Shown: piece after piece, positions 46,768-55,079 of the stretch
How the letters are laid out: each line of letters starts with the position of its first letter
How positions within the stretch are numbered: position 1 is the first letter of the stretch
Origin: Lachnospiraceae bacterium
GTDB taxonomy: Bacteria > Bacillota > Clostridia > Lachnospirales > Lachnospiraceae
NCBI GenBank assembly: GCA_017544705.1
Contig: JAFYDQ010000031.1
Span: 1-60,267, forward strand
DNA: 60,267 bases
Direction of reading: 5' to 3'
Notes under the pieces: model-generated
What the model was told of the DNA's origin: nothing
What the model saw: only the letters and a program-made list of their open reading frames with translations
Database searches by the model: none
Program-made: the position numbers and the translations under genes

Positions 46768-48100
46768 TCACATCCTTTGCCTTGTTGGCAAATTTCGTGT
46801 AATCTTCCATCCAGATGAGTTCGACGGATCCGATCGGGCCGTTTCTCTGTTTGGCGATCGTCACCTCGGCGATATTCTTATTCTCACTGTCTTTGTTATA
46901 ATAGGATTCCCTGTAAAGGAACATTACCACGTCCGCATCCTGCTCGATCGCACCGGACTCACGAAGATCCGACAAAACCGGTCTGTGATCATCACGCTTT
47001 TCCACCGCACGGGATAACTGCGAAAGCGCCACGACCGGCACATGCAGTTCTCTGGCAAGTGCCTTTAAGGAACGGGAGATCTCGGAGATCTCCTGCACTC
47101 TGGAATCCGATCTGCCGCTGCCCGACATCAGCTGTAGGTAATCGATAAAAACAGCCTTGATGTCATGCTCCATTTTGTATTTGCGGCATTTTGACTTTAA
47201 TTCCCCGATGGAGATACCCGGCGTATCATCAATGATCAGTTTGGACTTACCGATGATGCCGGCACCTTCTACGATACTGTCCCATTCTCTTGCGTTCATG
47301 TTTCCGGTCCTGATCGCCTGGGAATTCACTCTGGATTCCTGCGCCAGGAGACGGTTAAACAGCTGTTCCTTCGACATTTCCAGGCTGAACATGGCGACGC
47401 TTTGTTCCTGTTTGAAACAGATGTGCTGGATGATGTTGAGCACGAACGCCGTTTTTCCCATGGAAGGTCTTGCTGCGATCAGGATCAGATCGGACGGCTG
47501 TAAGCCCGCCATTTTATAGTCAATATCCGTAAAGCCGGTTGCGATACCCGTCACATAGCCTTTGGTCTGGGATGCGATGTTGATCTTCTCAAGTGCATCG
47601 ATGGCCACCTGGTCGATCGGTGTGAAATCCTCCGTCGTACGGTGCTGCACAATGTCAAAGACCATCTTTTCCGTATTGTCAAGGATCTGCTCGAGAGAAT
47701 CATGCTGGGCGTAACCTTCATTCTCGATGCTTTCCGCAACACGGATCAGTTTCCGCAGGATCGCTTTATCCTTGACGATCCTGGCATAGTCTTTGATGCC
47801 GGACGAACTCGGAACGGCGACAGTCACTTCCCGCAGGACATCTTCCGTGCTGATCTCTTCCGGCGCACCCATTTCCTGCAGACGGTTCTTGAGCGTGACG
47901 ATATCTATTGTTTTTCCGGTATTATATAATTCCGTGATGGCCTGGAACAGGATCCCGTACTGCTTTCCGTAAAAATCATCCTTATTCAGGATATCGGAAG
48001 CGGTAACGATCGCTTCATTCGAGATCAGCATGGAGCCGATCACGGACTGTTCTGCTGTTGGATCATGCGGCAGGACTCTTTTGATCGCAGTCTCATCCAT
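46763..48100 (-). CDS. dnaB: Replicative DNA helicase
   Basis: A 445-residue hexameric helicase of the DnaB (Bacillus DnaC) family. The N-terminal domain (PHDPTAEQSVIGSMLISNEAI) binds primase, then the RecA-like core has Walker A AARPSMGKTAF, Walker B AVFIDYLQLM, VVALSQLSRAVEKR and DLRESGAIEQDADVVMFLYR. GGGAGGA lies 9 bases before ATG. It follows rplI by 33 bp; the order gdpP-rplI-dnaB is conserved in Firmicutes. Its loader proteins DnaD/DnaI are at 20-22 kb. Confidence 0.97.
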   Translation of the reverse strand: MDETAIKRVLPHDPTAEQSVIGSMLISNEAIVTASDILNKDDFYGKQYGILFQAITELYNTGKTIDIVTLKNRLQEMGAPEEISTEDVLREVTVAVPSSSGIKDYARIVKDKAILRKLIRVAESIENEGYAQHDSLEQILDNTEKMVFDIVQHRTTEDFTPIDQVAIDALEKINIASQTKGYVTGIATGFTDIDYKMAGLQPSDLILIAARPSMGKTAFVLNIIQHICFKQEQSVAMFSLEMSKEQLFNRLLAQESRVNSQAIRTGNMNAREWDSIVEGAGIIGKSKLIIDDTPGISIGELKSKCRKYKMEHDIKAVFIDYLQLMSGSGRSDSRVQEISEISRSLKALARELHVPVVALSQLSRAVEKRDDHRPVLSDLRESGAIEQDADVVMFLYRESYYNKDSENKNIAEVTIAKQRNGPIGSVELIWMEDYTKFANKAKDVK

Positions 48101-48133
48101 GTATTGTAATCCTCCCGGGAATCAGGTCCCGTA

Positions 48134-48580
48134 TCAGGCTTCTTTGACGGTAACTTTCAGCTTTGCACTGACTTGCGGATGAAGCTTTACAACCACCTCA
48201 TATGTTCCGAGGTTCTTGATGGGCTCCGTCAGCTGGATCTTCTTTTTGTCGATATCCAGATCATGCTGTGCCTTTGCCTCATCGGCGATTTCCTTAGAGG
48301 ATACGGATCCGAATGTCTTACCGCCCTCCCCGGTCTTTAATTTCACGATCACTTCCTTGCTTTCAAGCACTTTGGCGAACTCCTGTGCATCCGCAAGATT
48401 CTTTGCGGCAACACGTTCGTCATTTGCCTTCTGCAGTTTCAGGTCGTTCATGTTTTTCGCATTGGCTTCCACACCGAACTTTTTGGGAAAAATAAAGTTT
48501 CTGGCATATCCGTCATTGACTTCCACAATATCCCCTTTTTTGCCGAGGGTTTTCACATCCTGTAACAGAATGACTTTCAT
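48134..48580 (-). CDS. rplI: Large ribosomal subunit protein bL9
   Basis: A 148-residue bL9. The N-terminal rRNA-binding domain (MKVILLQDVKTLGKKGDIVEVNDGYARNFIFPKKFGVEA) and the long connecting helix (NDLKLQKANDERVAAKNLADAQEFAKVLE) lead to the globular C-terminal domain (KTFGSVSSKEIADEAKAQHD). AAGGAGA lies within the gdpP end, and stop and start overlap as TGATG. Confidence 0.97.
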   Translation of the reverse strand: MKVILLQDVKTLGKKGDIVEVNDGYARNFIFPKKFGVEANAKNMNDLKLQKANDERVAAKNLADAQEFAKVLESKEVIVKLKTGEGGKTFGSVSSKEIADEAKAQHDLDIDKKKIQLTEPIKNLGTYEVVVKLHPQVSAKLKVTVKEA

Positions 48581-50625
48581 CAGATCTCTCCTTCTCTCTG
48601 CATCGTTTCAAGTGTGCGGATCAGCAGATCCTTTGCTTCTTCGATCGTCATATCCTTCAGCTGGCATCCGGCAATGTTCATATGGCCGCCGCCGCCCAGT
48701 TTCTCCATAACAAGCTGTACGTTCACTTCATCAATGGAACGGGCACTGACATAGATCTCGCCCTGATACTCCGTTAAGACAAAGGATGCCTTGATCCCGT
48801 TGATGTTCAGCAATTCATTGGCTGCCTGCGCACCCAGAACTGTCGGGGATTCGGTCGAGCTGCCTGCCTCGGATACGGATACCGCATAGGCGCCGAGTAC
48901 CACCTCAGCATTTCTGACGGCTTCGGCTCTTGCCTTGTAATCCTCCATGTTGTTCCGGAACATCTTGCGGACCCTGGTCACATCCGCGCCGTTCCTGCGC
49001 AGATATGCGGCCGCCTCAAAGGTGCGGACACCGGTTTTGGCCGTGAAATTATTGGTATCAATCATGATACCGGAATAAATACAATCCGCCTCGGCCGGGC
49101 GAAGCTTCACGTTATCGTGGATATATTGCAGGATCTCCGCAACCATTTCCGATGCGGAGGATGCATAAGGCTCAATATAGGAAAGCGTGGCATTCTGAAT
49201 CTTTTCCGTTCCCTGCCTGTGGTGATCGAGCACAACGATCGTAGGACATTTCCCCAGCAATTCCTTGCATTCGGTAAAACTGGGCTTGTTCACATCCACA
49301 ACGATCAATGCCGTGGTCGCATCCGCAACCTCAAGCGCTCTCTGGCTGTTTAAGATCAGGTCCTCCGCAGGCTCGCCTTCCTGTAAGATCTCATCCATCA
49401 GCGGACGGATCGAATTGGTTACTTCGTTAACAACGATATGTGCCTTTTTCTCAAAGGTTTTGGCGGCGCGGAAAATACCGATCGCGGCACCGAACGAATC
49501 CACATCCGTATTCTTGTGACCCATGACGATAATGCGGTCATTGCTTTCCAGGATCTCACGCAGGGCATGTGCCTTGACTCTCGCCTTCACGCGCGTGGTC
49601 TTCTCTGCCATCTGGCTCTTGCCGCCGTAATAGATGATGTCTTCCGGATTTTTGACAACCACCTGGTCACCGCCGCGTCCCAAGGCCAGATCGATCGCCG
49701 TTCTGGCATATTCGTAATTGGTCTGGTAGGATCCCGTTTCAATACCGAAGCCGGCCGAAAGCGTTACGGAAATCTCATTGCCGATATTGATGGTCTTGAC
49801 GTCTTCAAGCAGATCGAAGCGCCGCTCCATCAGTTTCTTCAGGTGCCGTTTCTGGATCGTGACCAGATATTTGTCTTTTTCCAGTTTTTTTACAAGCGCA
49901 TCGGATGCGGAAAAATACTTGTTGATCTTTCTGTCCACAAGCGCGACCAGAAGGGATCTTCGCACATCTTCCACGCTGTCTAAAGCCTCGTCGTAATTGT
50001 CAATGTAGATCAGGCCGCAGGCCAACTGCTGGTCATCGATCTCTCTCTGCAGTCGGTTGATCTTGGTTTCGTCAAACATGAAGAAGGCGATCAGATAACT
50101 GTCAAGATTCACTGCGTCCAACAGTTCTGAGGATGCCAGAGCCGTCTGCATGTCCACCTTTTTCATGCTGATGCGGAAATCGGATTCTTCATGCCTTGTC
50201 ATCATTTCCGTTTCGGATTCGATGCCAGGCAGCGATTCCTTATGTACGTCCGGCAGAAGCGACATGATCGTCTTGCGGTAACCCCGTTTGATATGGAAAG
50301 CCTGCTCAAAGGCTTCGTTGGTCCATATGATCCTGCCGTCCTCGTCAAGGAGCGCATACGGAATCTCTAAGTCGCGCAAAAGCTGCCTTTGCACCTGTCC
50401 GTATTGCGTGGCAAAGGAAACCATGTCGTTTACAACAGCATGTTTATTGGTAAAGAACAGGATCAGGGAAACGATCAGATAAACTGCGATCCCGGCGCTT
50501 ACGACATAACCGGACCTCCGGTCCAGGAAATAAACGGCAACATTGCAGATGATCAAAGGAATGATCAGATACAGCGGCCATGTCATGTACGTTCGAAGCT
50601 GCCCTTTAAACTTGACTTTCTTCAC
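48580..50625 (-). CDS. gdpP: GdpP-like cyclic-di-AMP phosphodiesterase
   Basis: A 681-residue membrane enzyme that hydrolyses c-di-AMP. Order: two N-terminal membrane helices (about 14-58), a PAS-like domain (about 85-180, LLDEDGRIIWTNEAFEQAF), a degenerate GGDEF domain (about 190-345), then DHH (VMGHKNTDVDSFGAAIG, VVDVNKPSFTE, VVLDHHRQGTEKI, SGIMIDTNNF) and DHHA1 (KLGGGGHMNIAGCQL) with the metal-binding Asp/His residues intact. The start is GTG at 50625 with AAGGAG 7 bases upstream. It leads the rplI-dnaB set and lies 17 bp after the acyl-CoA ligase gene. Confidence 0.95.
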   Translation of the reverse strand: MKKVKFKGQLRTYMTWPLYLIIPLIICNVAVYFLDRRSGYVVSAGIAVYLIVSLILFFTNKHAVVNDMVSFATQYGQVQRQLLRDLEIPYALLDEDGRIIWTNEAFEQAFHIKRGYRKTIMSLLPDVHKESLPGIESETEMMTRHEESDFRISMKKVDMQTALASSELLDAVNLDSYLIAFFMFDETKINRLQREIDDQQLACGLIYIDNYDEALDSVEDVRRSLLVALVDRKINKYFSASDALVKKLEKDKYLVTIQKRHLKKLMERRFDLLEDVKTINIGNEISVTLSAGFGIETGSYQTNYEYARTAIDLALGRGGDQVVVKNPEDIIYYGGKSQMAEKTTRVKARVKAHALREILESNDRIIVMGHKNTDVDSFGAAIGIFRAAKTFEKKAHIVVNEVTNSIRPLMDEILQEGEPAEDLILNSQRALEVADATTALIVVDVNKPSFTECKELLGKCPTIVVLDHHRQGTEKIQNATLSYIEPYASSASEMVAEILQYIHDNVKLRPAEADCIYSGIMIDTNNFTAKTGVRTFEAAAYLRRNGADVTRVRKMFRNNMEDYKARAEAVRNAEVVLGAYAVSVSEAGSSTESPTVLGAQAANELLNINGIKASFVLTEYQGEIYVSARSIDEVNVQLVMEKLGGGGHMNIAGCQLKDMTIEEAKDLLIRTLETMQREGEI

Positions 50626-50642
50626 AGATGATCTCCTTTGCG

Positions 50643-52277
50643 CTAACCGATGTTCTGCGCTTCCACAAGGCCTTTCCCGCCATAGATCTCCCGAAGCTTC
50701 GGTTTTTCGATCTTACCGGTCGGGTTTCTCGGGATCTCCGCAAAAATGATCTTGTGCGGACGTTTATACCGGGGAAGTGCATGGCAGAATTCCTGCATTT
50801 CTTCCTCCGTGACCACATAATCTTTCTTCAGTTCGATGATCGCAAGTGTCACTTCGCCAAGCCGTTTATCCGGAATCCCGATCACTGCGGCATCATGCAC
50901 CGCCTCATTGGTACGGATAAAGTCTTCGATCTGAACGGGATAAATATTCTCGCCGCCGCTGATGATCACGTCCTTCTTGCGGTCTACCAAAAGAATGAAG
51001 CCGTCCTCATCCTCTTTGGCCATATCGCCCGTATAGAGCCAGCCGTCTGCAAGTACTTCCGCGGTGGCTTTTTTGTCATGATAATATTCTACCATTACGG
51101 ACGGGCCTTTGACAGCCAGTTCCCCGACTTCGCCTCTTGCGACTTCCTTCCTATCCTCGCCGACGATCTTTGTTTCCCAGCCGTAGCCGGCCTTTCCGAT
51201 CGTGCCGACCTTTTCAACGTTTCCGACACCCAGATGTACGCAGCCGGGTCCCAGAGATTCGGACAATCCGTAGTTTGTATCATAATCATGGTGCGGGAAA
51301 TAGGTCAGCCACTTTTTGACCAGGCTTCGCGGAACAGGCTGTGCACCGATGTGCATCAGTCTCCACTGATCGAGCTCATAGTCCGCAAGTTTGACCCTTC
51401 CGCTTTCGATCGCTTCCAGGATATCCTGTGCCCAGGGCACCAGGAGCCATACGATCGTACATTTTTCTTTGGAAACGGCATCCAGCACGAATTCCGGCTT
51501 GGTCCCTTTCAGCAGTACCGCCTTGCCACCCGAGATCAGGCTGCCGAACCAGTGCATCTTTGCACCGGTATGGTAGAGCGGCGGAATGCATAAGAACACA
51601 TCGTCCTTCTGCTGTCCGTGATGATTCTGTTCGGTTTTGCAGGAATGCATCAGTCCCGCATGGGTATGCAATATCGCCTTGGGAAATCCTGTCGTTCCGG
51701 AAGAGAAATAGATCGCCGCATAGTCCTCGTCCTTAACCTCGATCTCCGGCCGCTGTGAAGAACAGTTCGCCGTTAAGGAATTGTAATCATCCGCAAAGGA
51801 AGGGCAGTTCTCTCCGACATAGATCAACAGTCTACCTTTGGAAAGCGGTTCGCAGATCTCCTCAATACGGCCGATAAATGCGGGGCCGAATACCAGGATG
51901 TCGATCTGTGCAAGCTTTGCGCAATATAAGATCTCATCGGATGAATAACGGAAATTGAACGGTACGGCCAGCGCCCCCGTCTTTAAGACCCCGAAGTAGA
52001 TCGGCAGCCACTCTAGGCAGTTCATCATCAGAATGCCGACTTTATCACCCTTTTTCACGCCGCGCTGCAGCAGCAGATTGGCAAACCGGTTGGCCTTCTC
52101 ATCGAAGACACTCCAAGTGATCTCTCTTCTGTAATGTGTTTCGGGGCTCGCCTCGATCAGTTCATATTCTTTCCAGGTGACCCTTCTTCTCTCCTTGATC
52201 TCCGGATTGATCTCCACCAGGGCAATATCGTCTCCGAACTGATCAGCATTTCTCTCCAATAATTCTGTAATAGGCAT
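50643..52277 (-). CDS. AMP-dependent acyl-CoA synthetase/ligase
   Basis: A 544-residue class I adenylate-forming enzyme. The start at 52277 has AGAGGA 8 bases upstream. Motifs: the P-loop-like AIYFSSGTTGFPKAILHTHAG, NYGLSESLG, the hinge YTGDMAKEDEDGFILLVDRKKDVIISGGENIYPVQIEDFI, and the catalytic lysine near the end in NPTGKIEKPKLREI. It activates a carboxylic acid as acyl-AMP and transfers it to CoA or possibly to a carrier protein. Residues 27-60 hold a small echo (RRVTWKEYELIEA, RREITWSVFDEKA) that looks like an internal duplication. The acid is not predictable. Confidence 0.9.
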   Translation of the reverse strand: MPITELLERNADQFGDDIALVEINPEIKERRRVTWKEYELIEASPETHYRREITWSVFDEKANRFANLLLQRGVKKGDKVGILMMNCLEWLPIYFGVLKTGALAVPFNFRYSSDEILYCAKLAQIDILVFGPAFIGRIEEICEPLSKGRLLIYVGENCPSFADDYNSLTANCSSQRPEIEVKDEDYAAIYFSSGTTGFPKAILHTHAGLMHSCKTEQNHHGQQKDDVFLCIPPLYHTGAKMHWFGSLISGGKAVLLKGTKPEFVLDAVSKEKCTIVWLLVPWAQDILEAIESGRVKLADYELDQWRLMHIGAQPVPRSLVKKWLTYFPHHDYDTNYGLSESLGPGCVHLGVGNVEKVGTIGKAGYGWETKIVGEDRKEVARGEVGELAVKGPSVMVEYYHDKKATAEVLADGWLYTGDMAKEDEDGFILLVDRKKDVIISGGENIYPVQIEDFIRTNEAVHDAAVIGIPDKRLGEVTLAIIELKKDYVVTEEEMQEFCHALPRYKRPHKIIFAEIPRNPTGKIEKPKLREIYGGKGLVEAQNIG

Positions 52278-52386
52278 TGATTTTTCCTCTTTTACGCTTT
52301 TAATCGCTAAAGTGAAGTATACCGTGTTTTGACCTGTTTTGTCAAACAAGGGGCCCCCGCCCGGGAGCCCCTTAAATGCTTGTTTT

Positions 52387-52662
52387 TTAGTCCTGTACGT
52401 AAGGCATGATCGCTACATGTCTTGCTCTTTTGATCGCAACCGTTAACGCTCTCTGATGCTTCGCGCAGTTGCCTGTGATCCGGCGGGGTAAGATCTTACC
52501 TCTCTCGGAAACATATTTCTTCAAGGTGTTCGCATCCTTGTAGTCGATCTCTTTTTCTTTGCCGCAGAACACGCAGACTTTCTTTCTTCTGCGGATCCCG
52601 CCTCTTCTTCTCATCGGGGAATCGCTTCTCTCGCCATCACCCTGGGGTTTGTTATATGCCAT
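52387..52662 (-). CDS. rpsR: Small ribosomal subunit protein bS18, zinc-binding form
   Basis: A 91-residue bS18 with a basic extension at the N terminus ([15 protein letters not shown]). The core [45 protein letters not shown] has the CxxC and CAKH zinc ligands of the C+ form. The start at 52662 has AAGGAGG 8 bases upstream. It ends the rpsF-ssb-rpsR operon. Confidence 0.97.
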   Translation of the reverse strand: MAYNKPQGDGERSDSPMRRRGGIRRRKKVCVFCGKEKEIDYKDANTLKKYVSERGKILPRRITGNCAKHQRALTVAIKRARHVAIMPYVQD

Positions 52663-52693
52663 TCTGATTACCTCCTTAGTATCAGACCACACA

Positions 52694-53152
52694 TCAGTTG
52701 AACGGCAGTTCTTCCTCTATTCCGTCCGGAATGTTCATGAATCCGTCACCAACCTCTGCCTGTGGTTCCTGTTTGGCCGCCGGTACAAATCCTCCGTTGC
52801 TGTTGCCGCCGTCACCGGATGCATTCTTGCTCTCGCAGAATTCCTGGTCTTCAATGACAACATCCGTTGTATAAACCTTCTGGCCATCCTTGTTCGTATA
52901 ACTTCCGGTCTGAATGCGCCCTGTTACGAGTACTTTCATCCCTTTCTTGAAGTACTTCTCCGCAAACTCGCCGGATTTTCCAAATGCCACGCAATTGATG
53001 AAATCAGCGGTCTGCTCATCATTGTTGTTGCTTCTTCTGCCACGTCTGTCAACCGCAAGAGAATATCTTGCGATCGCCATATTGTTTTCTCCCGAAGAAT
53101 ATCTGACCTCGGGATCTCTTGTTAAACGGCCCATTAAAATGACTTTGTTCAT
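52694..53152 (-). CDS. ssb: Single-stranded DNA-binding protein
   Basis: A 152-residue SSB. The OB fold ([80 protein letters not shown]) is followed by a Gly/Asn/Gln linker and an acidic C-terminal tip GIEEELPFN, the docking peptide for replication and repair partners. It lies between rpsF and rpsR as in most Firmicutes. Confidence 0.97.
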   Translation of the reverse strand: MNKVILMGRLTRDPEVRYSSGENNMAIARYSLAVDRRGRRSNNNDEQTADFINCVAFGKSGEFAEKYFKKGMKVLVTGRIQTGSYTNKDGQKVYTTDVVIEDQEFCESKNASGDGGNSNGGFVPAAKQEPQAEVGDGFMNIPDGIEEELPFN

Positions 53153-53169
53153 ATTTTCTCTCTTTCTAA

Positions 53170-53457
53170 TCAGGCGTCTTGCTTAACAACTAAGAATCTC
53201 ATTACGTTTTCCATAATGCGGACGCGGTTCTCAATTTCGCGGGGTGCATCAGTTTCTGCATCAAACTGAATGAAGTAGTAGAAGCCTTCCGTCATCTTCT
53301 GGACTTCGTAAGCAAGCTTCTTTTTGCCCCACTCGTCAACGTTTGTGATCGTACCGCCGAAACGGGTAATGTACCCTTTGATCTTTTCGAGAACGGCCGC
53401 TCTCTCTTCGTCTTCGATCTTAGCATTAAGAACAACGCATAATTCGTATTTGCTCAT
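53170..53457 (-). CDS. rpsF: Small ribosomal subunit protein bS6
   Basis: A 95-residue bS6: MSKYELCVVLNAKIEDEERAAVLEKIKGYITRFGGTITNVDEWGKKKLAYEVQKMTEGFYYFIQF. The start at 53457 has AAGGAGG 7 bases upstream; longer in-frame starts lie in the leader. It binds bS18 and may autoregulate the operon through that leader. Confidence 0.97.
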   Translation of the reverse strand: MSKYELCVVLNAKIEDEERAAVLEKIKGYITRFGGTITNVDEWGKKKLAYEVQKMTEGFYYFIQFDAETDAPREIENRVRIMENVMRFLVVKQDA

Positions 53458-53480
53458 GCTATACCTCCTTTTGGTCTCTC

Positions 53481-53577
53481 GGCCCCGGATCTTAAGTCCG
53501 GAGCAAGGTATGTCATACATCGCAGATGTATGACGTGGCCCCGGCTCTTCACGAAGTGAACTCTAAATGAGCCGGGT
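53481..53577 (-). promoter_or_regulatory. Structured rpsF leader, candidate S6:S18 autoregulatory RNA
   Basis: Three hairpins lie between sir2 and rpsF: CCGGA/TCCGG (53485-53501), a perfect 10-bp stem GTCATACATC/GATGTATGAC with a 3-base loop (53512-53534), and CCCGGCTC/GAGCCGGG (53540-53576) enclosing TTCAC-GAA-GTGAA. There is no T run, so none looks like a terminator. S6:S18 binding leaders are known at this position; the exact consensus was not verified. Confidence 0.4.
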
Positions 53578-53639
53578 TTCCGTTATGTGTATCACGAAAC
53601 CATATGTTACCACAAAACCGGGGCTGATTCATGGACTTT

Positions 53640-54401
53640 TTACAATGATATCCCCTGTTTTTTTGCCAGTTCCGTAAATACTTCGCCGATCTTGTCTTGA
53701 ATGAGGAGCGTGTTGGCCTTTGATCTGACATCCAGTGCATCCCGGTTGATGATCACGAGGTACTTCCCGCTGAAGAAATTGATATAGGATGCCGCAGGAT
53801 ATACGGTTAAGGACGTGCCGCCGATGATCAGCATATCGGCATCCGCGATCGCGTTGATCGATGCGTTTACCGCATCATCCGGAAGGCTCTCTTCGTACAA
53901 CGTGATATCCGGCCGGATCATTCCGCCGCAGTCGCAGTGCGGAATGCTCTCCTTTGACTCGAATATATAGTCTTCCGGAAACGTTTTGCCGCATTTGATG
54001 CAATAATTCCGAAGCGCGCTGCCGTGGATCTCGTAAACCTTTTTGCTGCCGGCCTTCTGGTGAAGCCCGTCAATGTTCTGCGTGACAACCGCGGTCAGCT
54101 TCCCCTTCTCCTCGAGTTTTGCCAGATACTTATGTGCATTGTTCGGCTCGATCTTTCTGGTATCCATTTTCTGTCTGTGGAACTCAAAATAGACCTCCGG
54201 CTCTCTCATCAGACAGCTGTGGCTTAAAAGATATTCCGGACGGTATTTGTCAAAGCGGACATCATGCTGGTTGTACAGCCCGTCCTTGCTCCTAAAATCC
54301 GGCACGCCGCTCTCCGTGGATACGCCGGCGCCCCCGAAGAACACGATCTTCTCTGCATCTTCGACATACGTTAACAGTGTTTCCAGCTTTTCTTTATTCA
54401 T
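53640..54401 (-). CDS. cobB: Sir2-family NAD-dependent protein deacylase
   Basis: A 253-residue sirtuin. NAD-binding motif GGAGVSTESGVPDFRSKDGLY, TQNIDGLHQKAG, catalytic His in YEIHGSALRNY, a four-Cys zinc site (CIKCGKTF and CDCGGM), and IIGGTSLTVYPAAS. It removes acyl groups from lysines (acetyl, and in some members longer or hydroxylated acyls), using NAD. The start at 54401 (MNKEKLE) overlaps the MaoC gene stop by 8 bp. It is the last gene of the acyl-related operon, which makes a deacylase role linked to that operon attractive, though the pairing is inferred. Confidence 0.93.
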   Translation of the reverse strand: MNKEKLETLLTYVEDAEKIVFFGGAGVSTESGVPDFRSKDGLYNQHDVRFDKYRPEYLLSHSCLMREPEVYFEFHRQKMDTRKIEPNNAHKYLAKLEEKGKLTAVVTQNIDGLHQKAGSKKVYEIHGSALRNYCIKCGKTFPEDYIFESKESIPHCDCGGMIRPDITLYEESLPDDAVNASINAIADADMLIIGGTSLTVYPAASYINFFSGKYLVIINRDALDVRSKANTLLIQDKIGEVFTELAKKQGISL

Positions 54402-54816
54402 AGTTTTCCACCCCAATCTGCATTTCGCCTTTTGCTACCTTCACACCATCCTGGTTTGTAATGCTGTATTTGATCCCGATCACATGCACGGCATCGCTTT
54501 TATCGCTTACCACCCCTTCGACCGTAAGCGTATCGCCGATATAAACCGGCTTGCGCAGTTTCCCGGAAACCCCCTGGATCAGGCTGTTCTTCCCCGGCAG
54601 ATACATGCCTGCCAAAGTCGATAAAAAAGACATGGTCAGCATGCCAAAGACCACCGGTCCGCCATGTCCGTTACGCTTTGCAAATGCCGCATCGCCGTGT
54701 AGCGGGTTAAGGTCTCCCGTGATCTTCCTGAATGCATCCTGCATGTCTTCCGTCACCGTAACACAAAACTGTTCGGTCTGTCCTATAACGATCTCATCAT
54801 ATGTGTAACTATTCAT
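54394..54816 (-). CDS. MaoC-like (R)-specific enoyl hydratase/dehydratase
   Basis: A 140-residue hot-dog-fold protein. The hydratase motif with catalytic Asp and His is ITGDLNPLHGDAAFAKRNGHGGPVVFGMLTMSFLSTL. The rest (GVSGKLRKPVYIGDTLTVEGVV) is typical of single-domain MaoC/PhaJ enzymes that add water to trans-2-enoyl thioesters, or the reverse. It overlaps the acyl carrier protein gene by 8 bp and the sirtuin gene by 8 bp, so expression is coupled. The acyl chain is unknown; small enoyl groups are usual. Confidence 0.88.
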   Translation of the reverse strand: MNSYTYDEIVIGQTEQFCVTVTEDMQDAFRKITGDLNPLHGDAAFAKRNGHGGPVVFGMLTMSFLSTLAGMYLPGKNSLIQGVSGKLRKPVYIGDTLTVEGVVSDKSDAVHVIGIKYSITNQDGVKVAKGEMQIGVENYE

Positions 54817-55060
54817 GCGCTTCCATCTTTCTTACGATCAGATCGATCATCTCCCCGACATTTTCCAGTTTGTTCACTTCCTTAATGTCAAACTTCATCG
54901 AGAATTCTTTCTCCATGGAGATGATCAGGGAAATATGCTCCAGCGAATCCCACTCGTCGATCTCATCGGAATTGGTCTGATCGGAAATGGTCAGTTCCTC
55001 ATCATCAAAGACATCCCTGAAGATTTCCTGCACTTTGTCAAATACTTCTTCTCTGCTCAT
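54809..55060 (-). CDS. Dedicated acyl carrier protein
   Basis: An 83-residue acidic four-helix carrier. The phosphopantetheine serine is in EWDSLEHISLIISMEKEF, a WDSL form common in specialised, non-fatty-acid-synthase carriers; housekeeping AcpP usually has DSLD in a similar place. The start at 55060 has GGGAG 6 bases upstream. It lies 19 bp after the AAC(3)-DUF4910 fusion gene and overlaps the MaoC gene. It should carry an acyl group as a thioester for its neighbours; no own 4'-phosphopantetheinyl transferase is visible. Confidence 0.9.
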   Translation of the reverse strand: MSREEVFDKVQEIFRDVFDDEELTISDQTNSDEIDEWDSLEHISLIISMEKEFSMKFDIKEVNKLENVGEMIDLIVRKMEAHE

Positions 55061-55079
55061 AGGTGCTCCCATTCTGTCA

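Noticed and set aside
53540..53576. CCCGGCTC/GAGCCGGG hairpin as the sir2 terminator
   Set aside because: No T tract follows on the minus strand, so it was treated as part of the rpsF leader.
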